From Paenibacillus albidus (GTDB taxonomy: Bacteria; Bacillota; Bacilli; Paenibacillales; Paenibacillaceae), in contig NZ_BMKR01000004.1 in the NCBI RefSeq assembly GCF_014644435.1, positions 124,001-188,000 of the forward strand: 64,000 nucleotides of DNA, written 5' to 3'. The notes under the pieces were generated by a model. It saw nothing but the letters and a program-made list of their open reading frames with translations. It had not been told where the DNA came from and searched no databases. The position numbers and the translations under genes are program-made. Positions 9,144 through 17,096 of this stretch are shown one piece after another (within the stretch, counting starts at the first letter, position 1; every line of letters starts with the position of its first letter).

Positions 9144-9776
9144 CTACAGGGATTTGGTTGAATAAGGCCCTAACTGCTTTTTGGAGAAGCTGTAAGGCGA
9201 ATTCATATTTTTAAGCCACATGTTGCCTTTAATAATAAGGAGATACACGGCGGTAATGAAATAAACCGATCCGATCACCCAGTCAACCGCTCCCGCCAAA
9301 TGGTGCGTGACGATGTAGTGGATGTACCATCCGCCGATAGGGAAATGGAACACCAGGACTGCGAATAAACCAGGATTATAAACGGTTTTTGCTTTTAGGT
9401 TGGCAAAGATGCCGTGCCAAATAAACTGGAAAAAGCCCATAAAGATCGGAGCAAGCGCCAGCCAGATCACATTCGGAAACAAGACCGGGAGAAGATAAAA
9501 TACATAGGCGATGATCAGATTAATGACCATGGCGGATTGTGTATTCAAAGGATAACGCTCGGGATGTTCGCTTTTGAATATTACGACGTTAAACAATCCG
9601 CCAAAATAACCGGGCCACCGATACTCCTCGAACTGATGCACCAGGATCGCGACAAAGCTAAGCCACAATATTAGATTTAATTCGGACATGTTCTGTAGAT
9701 TGATCCCTATTCCGATCCCTGTGATTACTCCGACAAGAATACCGAGATCAGGCCAATATTTTCGCAGCAGATTCAT
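9144..9776 (-). CDS. HXXEE domain membrane protein
   Basis: A 210-residue integral membrane protein with about six hydrophobic segments. The motif VHQFEEYRWPG (His 47, Glu 50 and Glu 51) is the H-x-x-E-E signature of the HXXEE family, and further conserved-looking His residues occur in FIWHG and VTHHLAG. The biochemical function of the family is not known. The ATG follows AAGGAGAGATGA. The upstream TetR gene ends 23 bases before it on the same strand, so the two form an operon and the regulator probably controls this gene. Confidence 0.82.
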   Translation of the reverse strand: MNLLRKYWPDLGILVGVITGIGIGINLQNMSELNLILWLSFVAILVHQFEEYRWPGYFGGLFNVVIFKSEHPERYPLNTQSAMVINLIIAYVFYLLPVLFPNVIWLALAPIFMGFFQFIWHGIFANLKAKTVYNPGLFAVLVFHFPIGGWYIHYIVTHHLAGAVDWVIGSVYFITAVYLLIIKGNMWLKNMNSPYSFSKKQLGPYSTKSL

Positions 9777-9799
9777 TGTTCATCTCTCCTTAGCGTTTT

Positions 9800-10387
9800 T
9801 TAGTTGTGAAAATAACGTTCAAACAATAAGTCGATTTGCCATTCGACGGGATTGACCCGAACTCCGGCTCCGGCTTCGAGAATCGGCAACATCAGTGCCG
9901 GCATAAAAATCGCCCCGAATATTTGCATCATCATCATCATCAATAGTTCCGGATTTTGTTCCTTCGTAATCTCCATAAGAATGCCTTGGATCTTGTGGAA
10001 TCCTATCGCCTGCATAAACTCCCCGTATTCATATTGCGATGTAAACATGGTAGTGCCCATAGTAATAATACGCGCAACCAACTCCGGATACTGCTGGATA
10101 ACCTGCACATAATGGAGCAAAAATGCTTTTAATCTCTGCTTAGGCGGTAAAGTCAGCTCGTTCAGCACAGTAAATGACTCTTGAAATCCCGACAGCAAAA
10201 TCTTGATTACTTCATTAATGAGCTTATCCTTAGAACCAAAATAATAATTCACCAGTGAAACGTTGGTGCTTGAGCGGGCTGCGATCTTGCGGATCGTGAC
10301 ACTTTCGAAGCCTTCTTGCCTGAACATGTCCAAAGCAGTACGCAAAATCAATTCTTTTGTTTCGCTGTTCTTATCCGTGAGCGGCAT
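9800..10387 (-). CDS. TetR/AcrR family regulator
   Basis: A 195-residue repressor-type protein. The N-terminal helix-turn-helix is visible at about 12-58 (ILRTALDMFRQEGFESVTIRKIAARSS and VNYYFGSKDKL). The C-terminal ligand domain is rich in methionine (LLMMMMMQIFGAIFMPALMLPI). It is a paralogue of the TetR protein encoded at 46153, sharing the RKIAA...NYY.GSK pattern and a similar C-terminal layout. The gene is first in a two-gene minus-strand operon with the HXXEE membrane protein. A perfect palindrome upstream (10430-10450) is a likely operator, suggesting self-repression. The ligand is unknown. Confidence 0.92.
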   Translation of the reverse strand: MPLTDKNSETKELILRTALDMFRQEGFESVTIRKIAARSSTNVSLVNYYFGSKDKLINEVIKILLSGFQESFTVLNELTLPPKQRLKAFLLHYVQVIQQYPELVARIITMGTTMFTSQYEYGEFMQAIGFHKIQGILMEITKEQNPELLMMMMMQIFGAIFMPALMLPILEAGAGVRVNPVEWQIDLLFERYFHN

Positions 10388-10429
10388 AGTATTCCTCCTG
10401 TCATTTAGTAAAACAGTGATTTAAATAAC

Positions 10430-10450
10430 AATTAAAACAATGTTTTAATT
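10430..10450. promoter_or_regulatory. palindromic TetR operator candidate
   Basis: A perfect inverted repeat: AATTAAAACA, one central A, then TGTTTTAATT. It lies 43 bases upstream of the minus-strand TetR start, in its promoter region. A related A/T-rich pattern (AATTAAAATTCTAATTAAT) lies before the paralogous TetR gene at 46153. Confidence 0.6.
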
Positions 10451-10597
10451 AAATGTATCATCCTTTTTATCACAAATCAATGGGCGATAGCGAAAGTTGA
10501 AAAACTATTTTAAAACTAAACGAAACTAATATATTGTTGTTATAAAATAAACAAAATGTTATTATGTTTATAAATAATAGAAAAGCAGGTGTTGCTG

Positions 10598-11386
10598 TTG
10601 TCTGAAGATCAGGAAGTCATAAGCATATCGGAGAAGTTCTGGAACGCTTCCATAGAGGAGCTTAAGAAAGGATATGTGTTTGAAGAGAGGGACCGCTGCG
10701 GAATGTATGTTTGTCTGGTGTGCGGTGAGGCTTTTGAGAAGGGCGTGATTCATAAGGACGGCGACAAATATTATGAAGCGGAGAAATCCGCAGCTGTACA
10801 TGTGGAACGTATGCATGGGACCATGTTCCAGTGGCTGCTGGGACTCGATAAGAAATTGACCGGACTTACTGATCTGCAGAAAGGTCTGCTTAATGCCTTC
10901 CGGCAAAGCTTGAGCGATGCCCAAGCGGCGCAAGAGCTGGGAATCGGGAGCACCTCGACCGTGCGGAACCATAGGTTTACTCTGCGTGAAAAAGCCAAGC
11001 AGGCCAAGCTGTTCCTGACCATCATGGAGCTGGTAGACGAGAAACCGCCGGCAGCTTCTCCTTTTGTCAGCATTCCACGTTCGGCTTCTATGGTTGATGA
11101 ACGTTTTGCGATTACCGAAGAAGAAAATGACGAAATTCTGAAAGCCTATTTTAAACAGGGACCAGATGGACCGTTGTCGGAATTCCCCAAAAAGCAAAAA
11201 CGAAAAGCGGCGATTCTGCGCCAGCTTATCAAACGTTTTGAACCGGGGCGGGAGTATAGCGAGAAGGAAGTAAACGAACTGCTGAAAGAGGCATTTGCCG
11301 ATTACATCACCCTGCGCCGTTATTTGATTGACTATGGTTTGCTGGAACGCGAGGAGAGCGGCAGTCATTATTGGGTGAAAATATAG
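10598..11386 (+). CDS. DUF2087 protein with putative zinc site and helix-turn-helix
   Basis: About 262 residues. The N-terminal part has CGMYVCLVCGEAF followed 26 residues later by HVERMH, a C-x2-C ... H-x4-H layout that could bind zinc. The middle has a helix-turn-helix-like stretch (LSDAQAAQELGIGSTSTVRNH). The last 85 residues (KKQKRKAAILRQLIKRFEPG, YSEKEVNELL, LRRYLIDYGLLER) match DUF2087, which is often found in regulators. A DNA-binding role is inferred, not shown. The frame is open from GTG 10589, but AGGTG at 10587-10591 overlaps it; TTG 10598, 6 bases on, fits better. The genes downstream (GIY-YIG, DUF1992) run the same way. Confidence 0.8.
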   Translation: MSEDQEVISISEKFWNASIEELKKGYVFEERDRCGMYVCLVCGEAFEKGVIHKDGDKYYEAEKSAAVHVERMHGTMFQWLLGLDKKLTGLTDLQKGLLNAFRQSLSDAQAAQELGIGSTSTVRNHRFTLREKAKQAKLFLTIMELVDEKPPAASPFVSIPRSASMVDERFAITEEENDEILKAYFKQGPDGPLSEFPKKQKRKAAILRQLIKRFEPGREYSEKEVNELLKEAFADYITLRRYLIDYGLLEREESGSHYWVKI

Positions 11387-11503
11387 GCTCAAGCTACTAA
11401 ACAGCTTACGACTAAACAGGGGAACACGGCTGAGGGCTGGAGGGATTCTGGAGACCAACCGCTGATTTTGGTTCTGAGCCAAATATAAAGGGAGAGAACA
11501 AAC

Positions 11504-11896
11504 ATGGATAAAGCAAGACGCAAGGAGCTGGCCTACGATTATGCCCACTCCCACCGGCCAATGGGAGTTTTCCGGATGGTGAATACGAAGAAGGACAAGT
11601 CTTTTGTAGGCAGCAGTCTGAATTTGGACGGAGTGTGGAATAAACATAAATTTATGCTTGATATCAACGCTCATGACATCAAGGAGCTGCAGACTGACTG
11701 GAACAAGGATGGTGAAGCAGCATTCCGCTTTGAGATCCTCGAACAGATTAAACCGGAGGAGGATTTCGTGCAGGAGGTTTCCGACCTGGCTAAATACCGT
11801 AAAATGCTGCCCGACCTGGAGCAGAAATGGCTGCAGGAGCTGTCGCCTTACGGGGAACGCGGCTATAATAAAGAGAAGAAACGCGAAGACAGCTAA
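11504..11896 (+). CDS. GIY-YIG-like nuclease family protein
   Basis: A 130-residue basic protein. The segment GVFRMVNTKKDKSFVGSSLNL (about 21-41) resembles the GIY...YVG core of GIY-YIG nucleases, with F-R and F-V-G in place of the two Tyr motifs. Later residues show the expected Arg/Glu spacing less clearly. Activity is therefore uncertain; the domain may be degenerate or have a different role. The ATG follows GGGAGAGAAC. It lies 117 bases after the DUF2087 gene and 57 before the DUF1992 gene. Confidence 0.7.
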   Translation: MDKARRKELAYDYAHSHRPMGVFRMVNTKKDKSFVGSSLNLDGVWNKHKFMLDINAHDIKELQTDWNKDGEAAFRFEILEQIKPEEDFVQEVSDLAKYRKMLPDLEQKWLQELSPYGERGYNKEKKREDS

Positions 11897-11953
11897 ACCT
11901 GGCAGAATGTAAGAAACATAAAGGTATAATCATAGGTGAAAGGAGGGAGGGGT

Positions 11954-12352
11954 ATGGCGATAATGTCATGGCTGGCTGAGCAGCGGATTCAGGAAGCGAT
12001 GCGCAGCGGGGCGTTTCAGGATTTGCCGGGTCATGGCCAGCCGCTTGAGCTGGAGGATATGTCGGGTGTTCCCGAGGATTTGCGGATGTCCTTCAAAATC
12101 ATGAAAAATGCCGGCCTGCTGCCCGAAGAAATTACTCTGCGCGCGGAATGTGTTACCTTGGAGGAACTGCTGGCTGCTTGCCACAGCAGCGGGAACAGCA
12201 ATACGGAAGAAGCCAGAAGCCTGGAACGCAAGCTTTCCCTCAAAAGGCTCCGTCTCCAGGAGTTGCTGCGGGAACGCGGCCTTGATGGGAGCAGTGCATT
12301 TAGGCAATATAGTGAGCAGATCCGTCAGAAGATGACGGAGGGCGGGGATTAA
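11954..12352 (+). CDS. DUF1992 (DnaJ-homologue-like) domain protein
   Basis: A 132-residue soluble protein of the DUF1992 family. The family pattern is clear: AEQRIQEAMRSGAFQDLPGHGQPLELED at the N terminus, followed by MSFKIMKNAGLLPEE. Some family members are annotated as DnaJ-like co-chaperones, but no J-domain HPD motif is present and the function is unknown. The ATG at 11954 follows AGGAGGGAGG. A hairpin (12380-12421, GAGGTGTCCC / GGGAGACCTC, followed by TTT) lies 28 bases after the stop and may end transcription before the repeat array begins. Confidence 0.88.
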   Translation: MAIMSWLAEQRIQEAMRSGAFQDLPGHGQPLELEDMSGVPEDLRMSFKIMKNAGLLPEEITLRAECVTLEELLAACHSSGNSNTEEARSLERKLSLKRLRLQELLRERGLDGSSAFRQYSEQIRQKMTEGGD

Positions 12353-12493
12353 AGAAAACGATAGTTCGGAATAAGGTTGGAGGTGTCCCTGAAGCCAGGA
12401 AATGGCTGCGCGGGAGACCTCTTTGCGTTGGATAGACATTTGCAAAAAGAAACCGCCTTTGGGTAAATGGAAGAGAAGGCTAACTAATTTAAA

Positions 12494-12919
12494 ATGCCTC
12501 TCGTGGGTCATCTGGCGCAGCTGTGGGTGGAAAGAGAGGCAAAAATGCCTCTCATGGGCCGTCTGGCGCGGATATGGGCGGAAGGAGAGGCAAAATGGCC
12601 TCTCGTGGGCCGCCTAACGCGGATTTGGGCGAAAAGAGAGGCAAAAATGCCTCTCGTGGGCCGCCTAACGCGGATTTGGGCGAAAAGAGAGGCAAAAATG
12701 CCTCTCATGGGTCACCGACGCGGATTTGGGCGGAAGGAGAGGCAAAAATGCCTCTCATAGGCCGCCCGGCGCAGCTGTGGGTTGAAAGAGAGGCAAAAAT
12801 GCCTCTCGTGGGTCGCCCGGCGTGGATTTGGGCGAAAAGAGAGGCAAAAATGCCTCTCATGGGTCGCCCGGCCAGCTTTGGGCGAAAAGAGAGGAAAAAA
12901 TGCCCAAAAATGCCTCTCG
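12494..12919 (+). repeat. 51-bp palindromic tandem array, array 1
   Basis: About eight head-to-tail units of 50-51 bases, starting at 12494, 12545, 12596, 12647, 12698, 12748, 12799 and 12850, then a degenerate final piece. Each junction carries GAGAGGCA-AAAA-TGCCTCTC, an 8-bp perfect inverted repeat with an AAAA loop. Within a unit CGCCY and GGGCG can form an inner stem, kept by G-T pairs where the sequence varies (CGTCT in unit 2, CGCCT in units 3 and 4). Since 51 is a multiple of three, reading frames stay open through the array on both strands with a 17-residue period, but none has a convincing gene start. The rest of the gene-free stretch 12353-13037 shows only the hairpin at 12380. Compare array 2 at 62824. 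Confidence 0.9.
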
Positions 12920-13037
12920 TTAAAAGTGACGCTCGAGATCGGGTGGCTTTTCTCTCGCCCGTAATCTGCTGAAGCAAGATACTCCTTTTTTGGCAAATTA
13001 TCAAATAACAGGGGGTATCATCCAGTAGAAAAGTTGC

Positions 13038-13472
13038 CTATGAAACAGCCCCATTTGACGTTTCTATAAAGTAGACCCATTCGGGGTCCCCTTCATCCAG
13101 ATTCTCAATGATGCCGCTTGGGATAAAACCCATGGAGAGGCAAACCTGCTGCATGGCCGAGTTGGACGCGTTGGTGGAAGTGAACAGCTTGCCCGTCGGA
13201 CAATGATCTATGATGTACTGGATAAGCGCACGGGCAACGCCCTGTCTCCGGAAATCGGGGCTTACTATCACCAGTTGAATAAAGCAGCAGCCGAAAAATG
13301 AGGTATCGTAGCAGGCAAAGCCTGCGGGTTCACCATGTACAGAACCCAGAACACATTGATTATTGCGAATATAGTTAGCGAGTTGGGACTTACGGCTATC
13401 GTTGCCGATTACGCAGCTGTCAATCCGGACCAGAGCGGACAAATCGGCAGGGGTGGCTTGGGCAGTGAACAT
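13038..13472 (-). CDS. GNAT family N-acetyltransferase
   Basis: A 144-residue acetyltransferase of the GNAT fold. The acetyl-CoA motif is seen in LVIVSPDFRRQGVARALIQYI (V..xxRRxGVA pattern), followed by LFTSTNASNSAMQQVCLSMGF, the usual motif B region. The substrate is unknown; small GNATs of this kind modify amines or protein N termini. The start ATG follows AAGGAGAC. It stands alone on the minus strand, divergent from hrpB with 132 bases between the starts. Confidence 0.9.
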   Translation of the reverse strand: MFTAQATPADLSALVRIDSCVIGNDSRKSQLANYIRNNQCVLGSVHGEPAGFACYDTSFFGCCFIQLVIVSPDFRRQGVARALIQYIIDHCPTGKLFTSTNASNSAMQQVCLSMGFIPSGIIENLDEGDPEWVYFIETSNGAVS

Positions 13473-13604
13473 GAGATGATGTCTCCTTTAGTTAAAATGG
13501 ATGAAGTATGAGTATCCGCCAAAGCGCGTCTATACCGGCTTGGTCTTGATCTTTGCCGCGCTTTCGCTCATGATTACTAACATAATATCAGATTATGGAG
13601 AGAT

Positions 13605-16103
13605 ATGATGAAGCAACTTCCTATTATGCAGGTACTGCCCGATCTGCGAAACATATTGCACACTTCCAAGGCCGCCGTATTGATTGCCGAACCCGGAGCA
13701 GGGAAAACGACGGCGACGCCCCCGGCTTTTCTGGAGGAGCCATGGCTCGCGGGCAAAACCATTCTTATGCTTGAGCCAAGACGGCTCGCAGCCCGGTCCG
13801 CTGCCGTGTATATGGCAGCCTGTCTCGGCGAGAAGGTGGGGCAAACCGTAGGCTACCGGATGCGCGGCGATACCAAGGTCAGCGGCAATACGCGGATTGT
13901 GGTTGTTACAGAAGGGGTGCTGACCCGGATGCTGCAATCCGACCCCTCGCTGGAAGAGGTGGGCCTTGTGATCTTTGATGAATTTCACGAACGGAGCCTG
14001 CATGCCGATCTGGGGCTGGCCCTAGTGCTGGAATCCCAGGCTGTTCTTCGGGAAGATCTCCGCATCTTAATTATGTCTGCAACCTTGGACGGAGAGCGGG
14101 TAGCCGCACTTTTGGACGGAGCCCCTGTGGTGGATTGCCCCGGCCGGACTTACCCGGTGGATACTGTATATGCACCGCCAGGTTCCCAACTGCCACTTGA
14201 GCAGGCCGCTGCCGTTGCTGTTAAACGTGCTTTGGCCGAGCAGCCTGGAGATGTGCTGGTGTTTCTGCCGGGAGAACGGGAAATCCGCCGGACCGGGCAG
14301 ATCCTCGAATCCGGCGTACTCGCTCCCGGGACGGTGGTGCGGCCTTTGTATGGCCAGTTGCCGCAAGCCATGCAGGATGCGGCAGTAGCTGCCTCTGTCC
14401 ATGGTGAGCGCAAAATTGTGCTGGCTACCTCCATAGCAGAAACCAGCTTGACGATTGAAGGTGTGCGTACCGTTGTCGATACGGGACTGCGGCGGACGCA
14501 AAGGTTCTCGCCGCGTACCGGTATGCCCCGGCTTACAACGGTGCCGGTCTCCAAAGCATCAGCCGACCAGCGGCGCGGGCGCGCCGGCCGCACGGCTCCG
14601 GGCGTCTGCTACCGGCTCTGGAGCCAGGAGGAGCATGCCCGGCTTCCGGATGATAACGTTCCGGAGATAAGGGAAGCCGACCTGGCGCAGCTCGCATTGG
14701 AGCTGGCGCTGTGGGGCGTGCCGGGTCCTGCCGCGCTGGCCTGGCTGGACGCGCCGCCCGCCGCGTCTTACGCGCAGGGCGTGGCCTTGCTGCGCCAGCT
14801 CGGCGCGCTTGACGCCGGCGGCGCCATTACGCCGCACGGCCGGCGCATGGCCGCGCTCGGCGCCCACCCGCGCGCCGCGCACATGCTGCTGCGCGCGGCT
14901 ACGCTTGGCGCCGTGCCGCTCGCCTGCCGGCTGGCGGCGCTGCTGCAGGAGCGGGACCTTTTCAAGGGTCCCGCGGCCCAGGACAGCGACCTCGCGCTCC
15001 GCGTAGAGGCGCTGCTCCGGTTCGAGCGCTCCGCCGATACGGGCGGAGCGGACCCGGCGGCACTGCGCGCGGTGCAGCGCGAGAGCCGCCATGCCCTGGC
15101 GCAGCTGCAGGCCGCGCCGGGCGATCCCGTGGACAGCAGCCTTAGCGGGCTGCTGCTGTCCTTCGCCTATCCCGACCGGATCGGACAGAAACGCGGGGAC
15201 GGTGCGTTTCTGCTCTCCGGCGGCCGGGGGGCGGCCATGCGGGAAGATCAGCCGCTGGCGCGCTGCTCCTATATTGTGGCTGCCTCAGTGGACGACCGGG
15301 CAGCACAGGGCAAAATTATGCTGGCCGCCGAACTCACCGAAGGCCAGCTGCTTAAGCACCATGCGGACAGCATCACAGAGGAGCTTGAAGTGTACTGGGA
15401 ACAGGAGAGTGAAAGCGTCAAAGCCCGCCGCCGCAGGATGTTCGGGTCACTGGTGCTGAAAGAAACTACACATGAACGGCCATCGGCAGAGGAAGCGGAG
15501 AAAGTACTGCTGACTGCACTGGCTGCGAACGGGCTAGAGGTGCTGCCGTGGGAGAAGGGGACCGTGCAGTTGCGGCAGCGGATGAAGTTCATGCATTCGT
15601 TTCGGAAGGATTGGCCGGATGTATCGGATGAAGCACTGCTGAAGTCACTGGACAGCTGGTTGTTACCCTATCTTCAGGGCATGCGCAGCTTTCGGGATCT
15701 GCAGCGGGTACCGCTCGCCCGGGCCCTGGAAGGAATGCTCGATTGGCAGGGACGGCAATCGCTGGAACAAGAAGCACCCACACATATCACAGTGCCCAGC
15801 GGTTCCCGGATTCCGCTGGATTACGGCAATCCGGCAGCGCCGGTATTGGCAGTAAGGCTGCAGGAGATGTTCGGTCAGGTGGACACACCAAGAATTGGCG
15901 GAGGCAAAGTGCCTGTGGTGCTGCATTTGCTGTCCCCGGCCCGCCGGCCGATGCAGGTAACTTCCGATCTGGCCAGCTTTTGGCGCAGCACCTATTTTGA
16001 AGTGAAAAAAGACCTGAAAGGGCGTTATCCTAAGCACTATTGGCCGGAGGATCCGCTGCAGGCGGCCCCAACCAACCGGACAAAACCTTACTCCAAAAAG
16101 TAG
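13605..16103 (+). CDS. hrpB: ATP-dependent helicase HrpB
   Basis: An 832-residue DEAH-type superfamily 2 helicase of the HrpB group, probably acting on RNA; its cellular role is poorly known. Motif I GAGKTT is at 31-36, the DEFH box at 125-128, SATLDGERV follows, and motif VI is QRRGRAGR. Helicase-associated domains and the HrpB-specific C-terminal domain (HITVPSGSRIPLDYG and PARRPMQVTSDLASFW) complete the protein, at normal length. Two ATGs (13605, 13608) lie close to the GGAG ribosome site; the second has better spacing. The stretch from about 14570 to 15140 is strikingly richer in G+C than the rest of the gene, which opens false frames on the other strand. Confidence 0.95.
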   Translation: MMKQLPIMQVLPDLRNILHTSKAAVLIAEPGAGKTTATPPAFLEEPWLAGKTILMLEPRRLAARSAAVYMAACLGEKVGQTVGYRMRGDTKVSGNTRIVVVTEGVLTRMLQSDPSLEEVGLVIFDEFHERSLHADLGLALVLESQAVLREDLRILIMSATLDGERVAALLDGAPVVDCPGRTYPVDTVYAPPGSQLPLEQAAAVAVKRALAEQPGDVLVFLPGEREIRRTGQILESGVLAPGTVVRPLYGQLPQAMQDAAVAASVHGERKIVLATSIAETSLTIEGVRTVVDTGLRRTQRFSPRTGMPRLTTVPVSKASADQRRGRAGRTAPGVCYRLWSQEEHARLPDDNVPEIREADLAQLALELALWGVPGPAALAWLDAPPAASYAQGVALLRQLGALDAGGAITPHGRRMAALGAHPRAAHMLLRAATLGAVPLACRLAALLQERDLFKGPAAQDSDLALRVEALLRFERSADTGGADPAALRAVQRESRHALAQLQAAPGDPVDSSLSGLLLSFAYPDRIGQKRGDGAFLLSGGRGAAMREDQPLARCSYIVAASVDDRAAQGKIMLAAELTEGQLLKHHADSITEELEVYWEQESESVKARRRRMFGSLVLKETTHERPSAEEAEKVLLTALAANGLEVLPWEKGTVQLRQRMKFMHSFRKDWPDVSDEALLKSLDSWLLPYLQGMRSFRDLQRVPLARALEGMLDWQGRQSLEQEAPTHITVPSGSRIPLDYGNPAAPVLAVRLQEMFGQVDTPRIGGGKVPVVLHLLSPARRPMQVTSDLASFWRSTYFEVKKDLKGRYPKHYWPEDPLQAAPTNRTKPYSKK

Positions 16104-16133
16104 AGGGTTGGTAGATGAATTAAATAATAAGAT

Positions 16134-16158
16134 GTTTGGCCTCCTGCCTACGGGGTAA
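16134..16158 (+). promoter_or_regulatory. SigB-like promoter of the general stress gene
   Basis: GTTTGG, 13 bases, then GGGTAA, 37 bases before the start of a YflT-type general stress gene. This is close to the Bacillus SigB consensus (GTTTAA, 12-15 bases, GGGTAT, from memory). Confidence 0.5.
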
Positions 16159-16195
16159 TAATGTAGCGAACGACAATTACTAAGGAGGGCTTCAA

Positions 16196-16825
16196 GTGAC
16201 TAAAAAAATAGTAGGTATTTTTGATACGGAACAAGAAGCAACCAGAGCAATTGAAGGTTTGCAAAACCAGGGCGTTCCCAGCAATGAAATTTCAGTAATT
16301 ACCCGTGATCGTGATGATCTCAAATCCATCTCGGAGGAAACGGGAACCATGGCCCCTGAGGGTGTGGCTACCGGAGCAACAACCGGTGGTGTCGTCGGCG
16401 GGGTTGCCGGCCTGCTGGCAGGCATTGGCGCTTTGGCGATTCCCGGGATTGGACCGATTCTTGCAGCGGGACCGATTGCGGCTACACTGACCGGAGCTGC
16501 CATTGGTGCAGGCGCCGGCGGACTTGTCGGCGGATTGATCGGACTCGGTATTCCCGAAGATGAGGCCAGAGAATATGAGGGTTACGTGGACAGCGGCAAA
16601 ATTCTCGTCCTGGTAGACGACAATGGAAGAGGCCGTGATATCCATGGCGTATTCAGGACGAACCGTTCGCTCAATTCCTCGCGTTATGACAGCATCTATT
16701 CGGACAGTAATCTAGCAGATTCGGATAGACTTGCGAATGATACGAGAGTAGGCAACACGATGGGCAATAGAGGTTCGATGGATGCACAAGTCGATCCGGA
16801 TATTTACAATGGTAACAAGATGTAA
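16196..16825 (+). CDS. general stress protein, YflT (GSP17M) family
   Basis: A 209-residue protein. The N terminus (KKIVGIFDTEQEATRAIEGLQNQGV, then EISVITRD) is the YflT / general stress protein 17M domain. It is followed by a Gly/Ala-rich hydrophobic stretch (about 60-115) like a glycine zipper, which may insert in or contact membrane, then EDEAREYEGYVDSGKILVLVD. The C-terminal tail is polar and low in complexity. The start is GTG 16196, 7 bases after AAGGAGG. Homologues in Bacillus are induced by stress through SigB; the promoter candidate at 16134 fits that. The molecular function is unknown. It appears to be a single-gene unit. Confidence 0.9.
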   Translation: MTKKIVGIFDTEQEATRAIEGLQNQGVPSNEISVITRDRDDLKSISEETGTMAPEGVATGATTGGVVGGVAGLLAGIGALAIPGIGPILAAGPIAATLTGAAIGAGAGGLVGGLIGLGIPEDEAREYEGYVDSGKILVLVDDNGRGRDIHGVFRTNRSLNSSRYDSIYSDSNLADSDRLANDTRVGNTMGNRGSMDAQVDPDIYNGNKM

Positions 16826-17006
16826 TTATTATCTTTCTTCTATATAAATTATAACTTGTAATTTTTCTGTTTGGGAATGGATCATGACTACGGTGAATGT
16901 TTGGACTTCCGGCGGACGTTACCGCTCCTCCAGTTCCAAAATCATCCCCCTCCGTCACTTTCCCTTATTCTTAAATTTTCAGGTTCAATCTATATAATAG
17001 ATCCCA

Positions 17007-17049
17007 AGCAAACAACGCGTGCCGATTTCATCGGTACGCGTTGTTTGCT
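17007..17049. terminator. long hairpin between convergent genes
   Basis: A 20-bp stem with one G-T pair and a three-base loop, arms at 17007-17026 and 17030-17049 (AGCAAACAACGCGT...ACGCGTTGTTTGCT). It lies between the plus-strand stress gene and the minus-strand M23 gene. T-runs are short on both sides. The remaining bases between 16826 and 17096 show nothing else. Confidence 0.6.
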
Positions 17050-17096
17050 GTTTATAGTACCGCCATGCGGTGGTATAAGCCTTAAACATCGGCCTA

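Noticed and set aside
10568..11674. Long minus-strand frame (368 codons)
   Set aside because: It spans two well-supported plus-strand genes and the gap between them, has no ribosome site and resembles no family.
12494..12919. CRISPR array
   Set aside because: The parts between the palindromes are repeated as well, so there are no unique spacers, and no cas genes are near. The same holds for 62824-63177.
14559..15092. Minus-strand frame in the G+C-rich part of hrpB
   Set aside because: High G+C removes stop codons; the composition is Ala/Arg-rich noise and hrpB is intact on the other strand.
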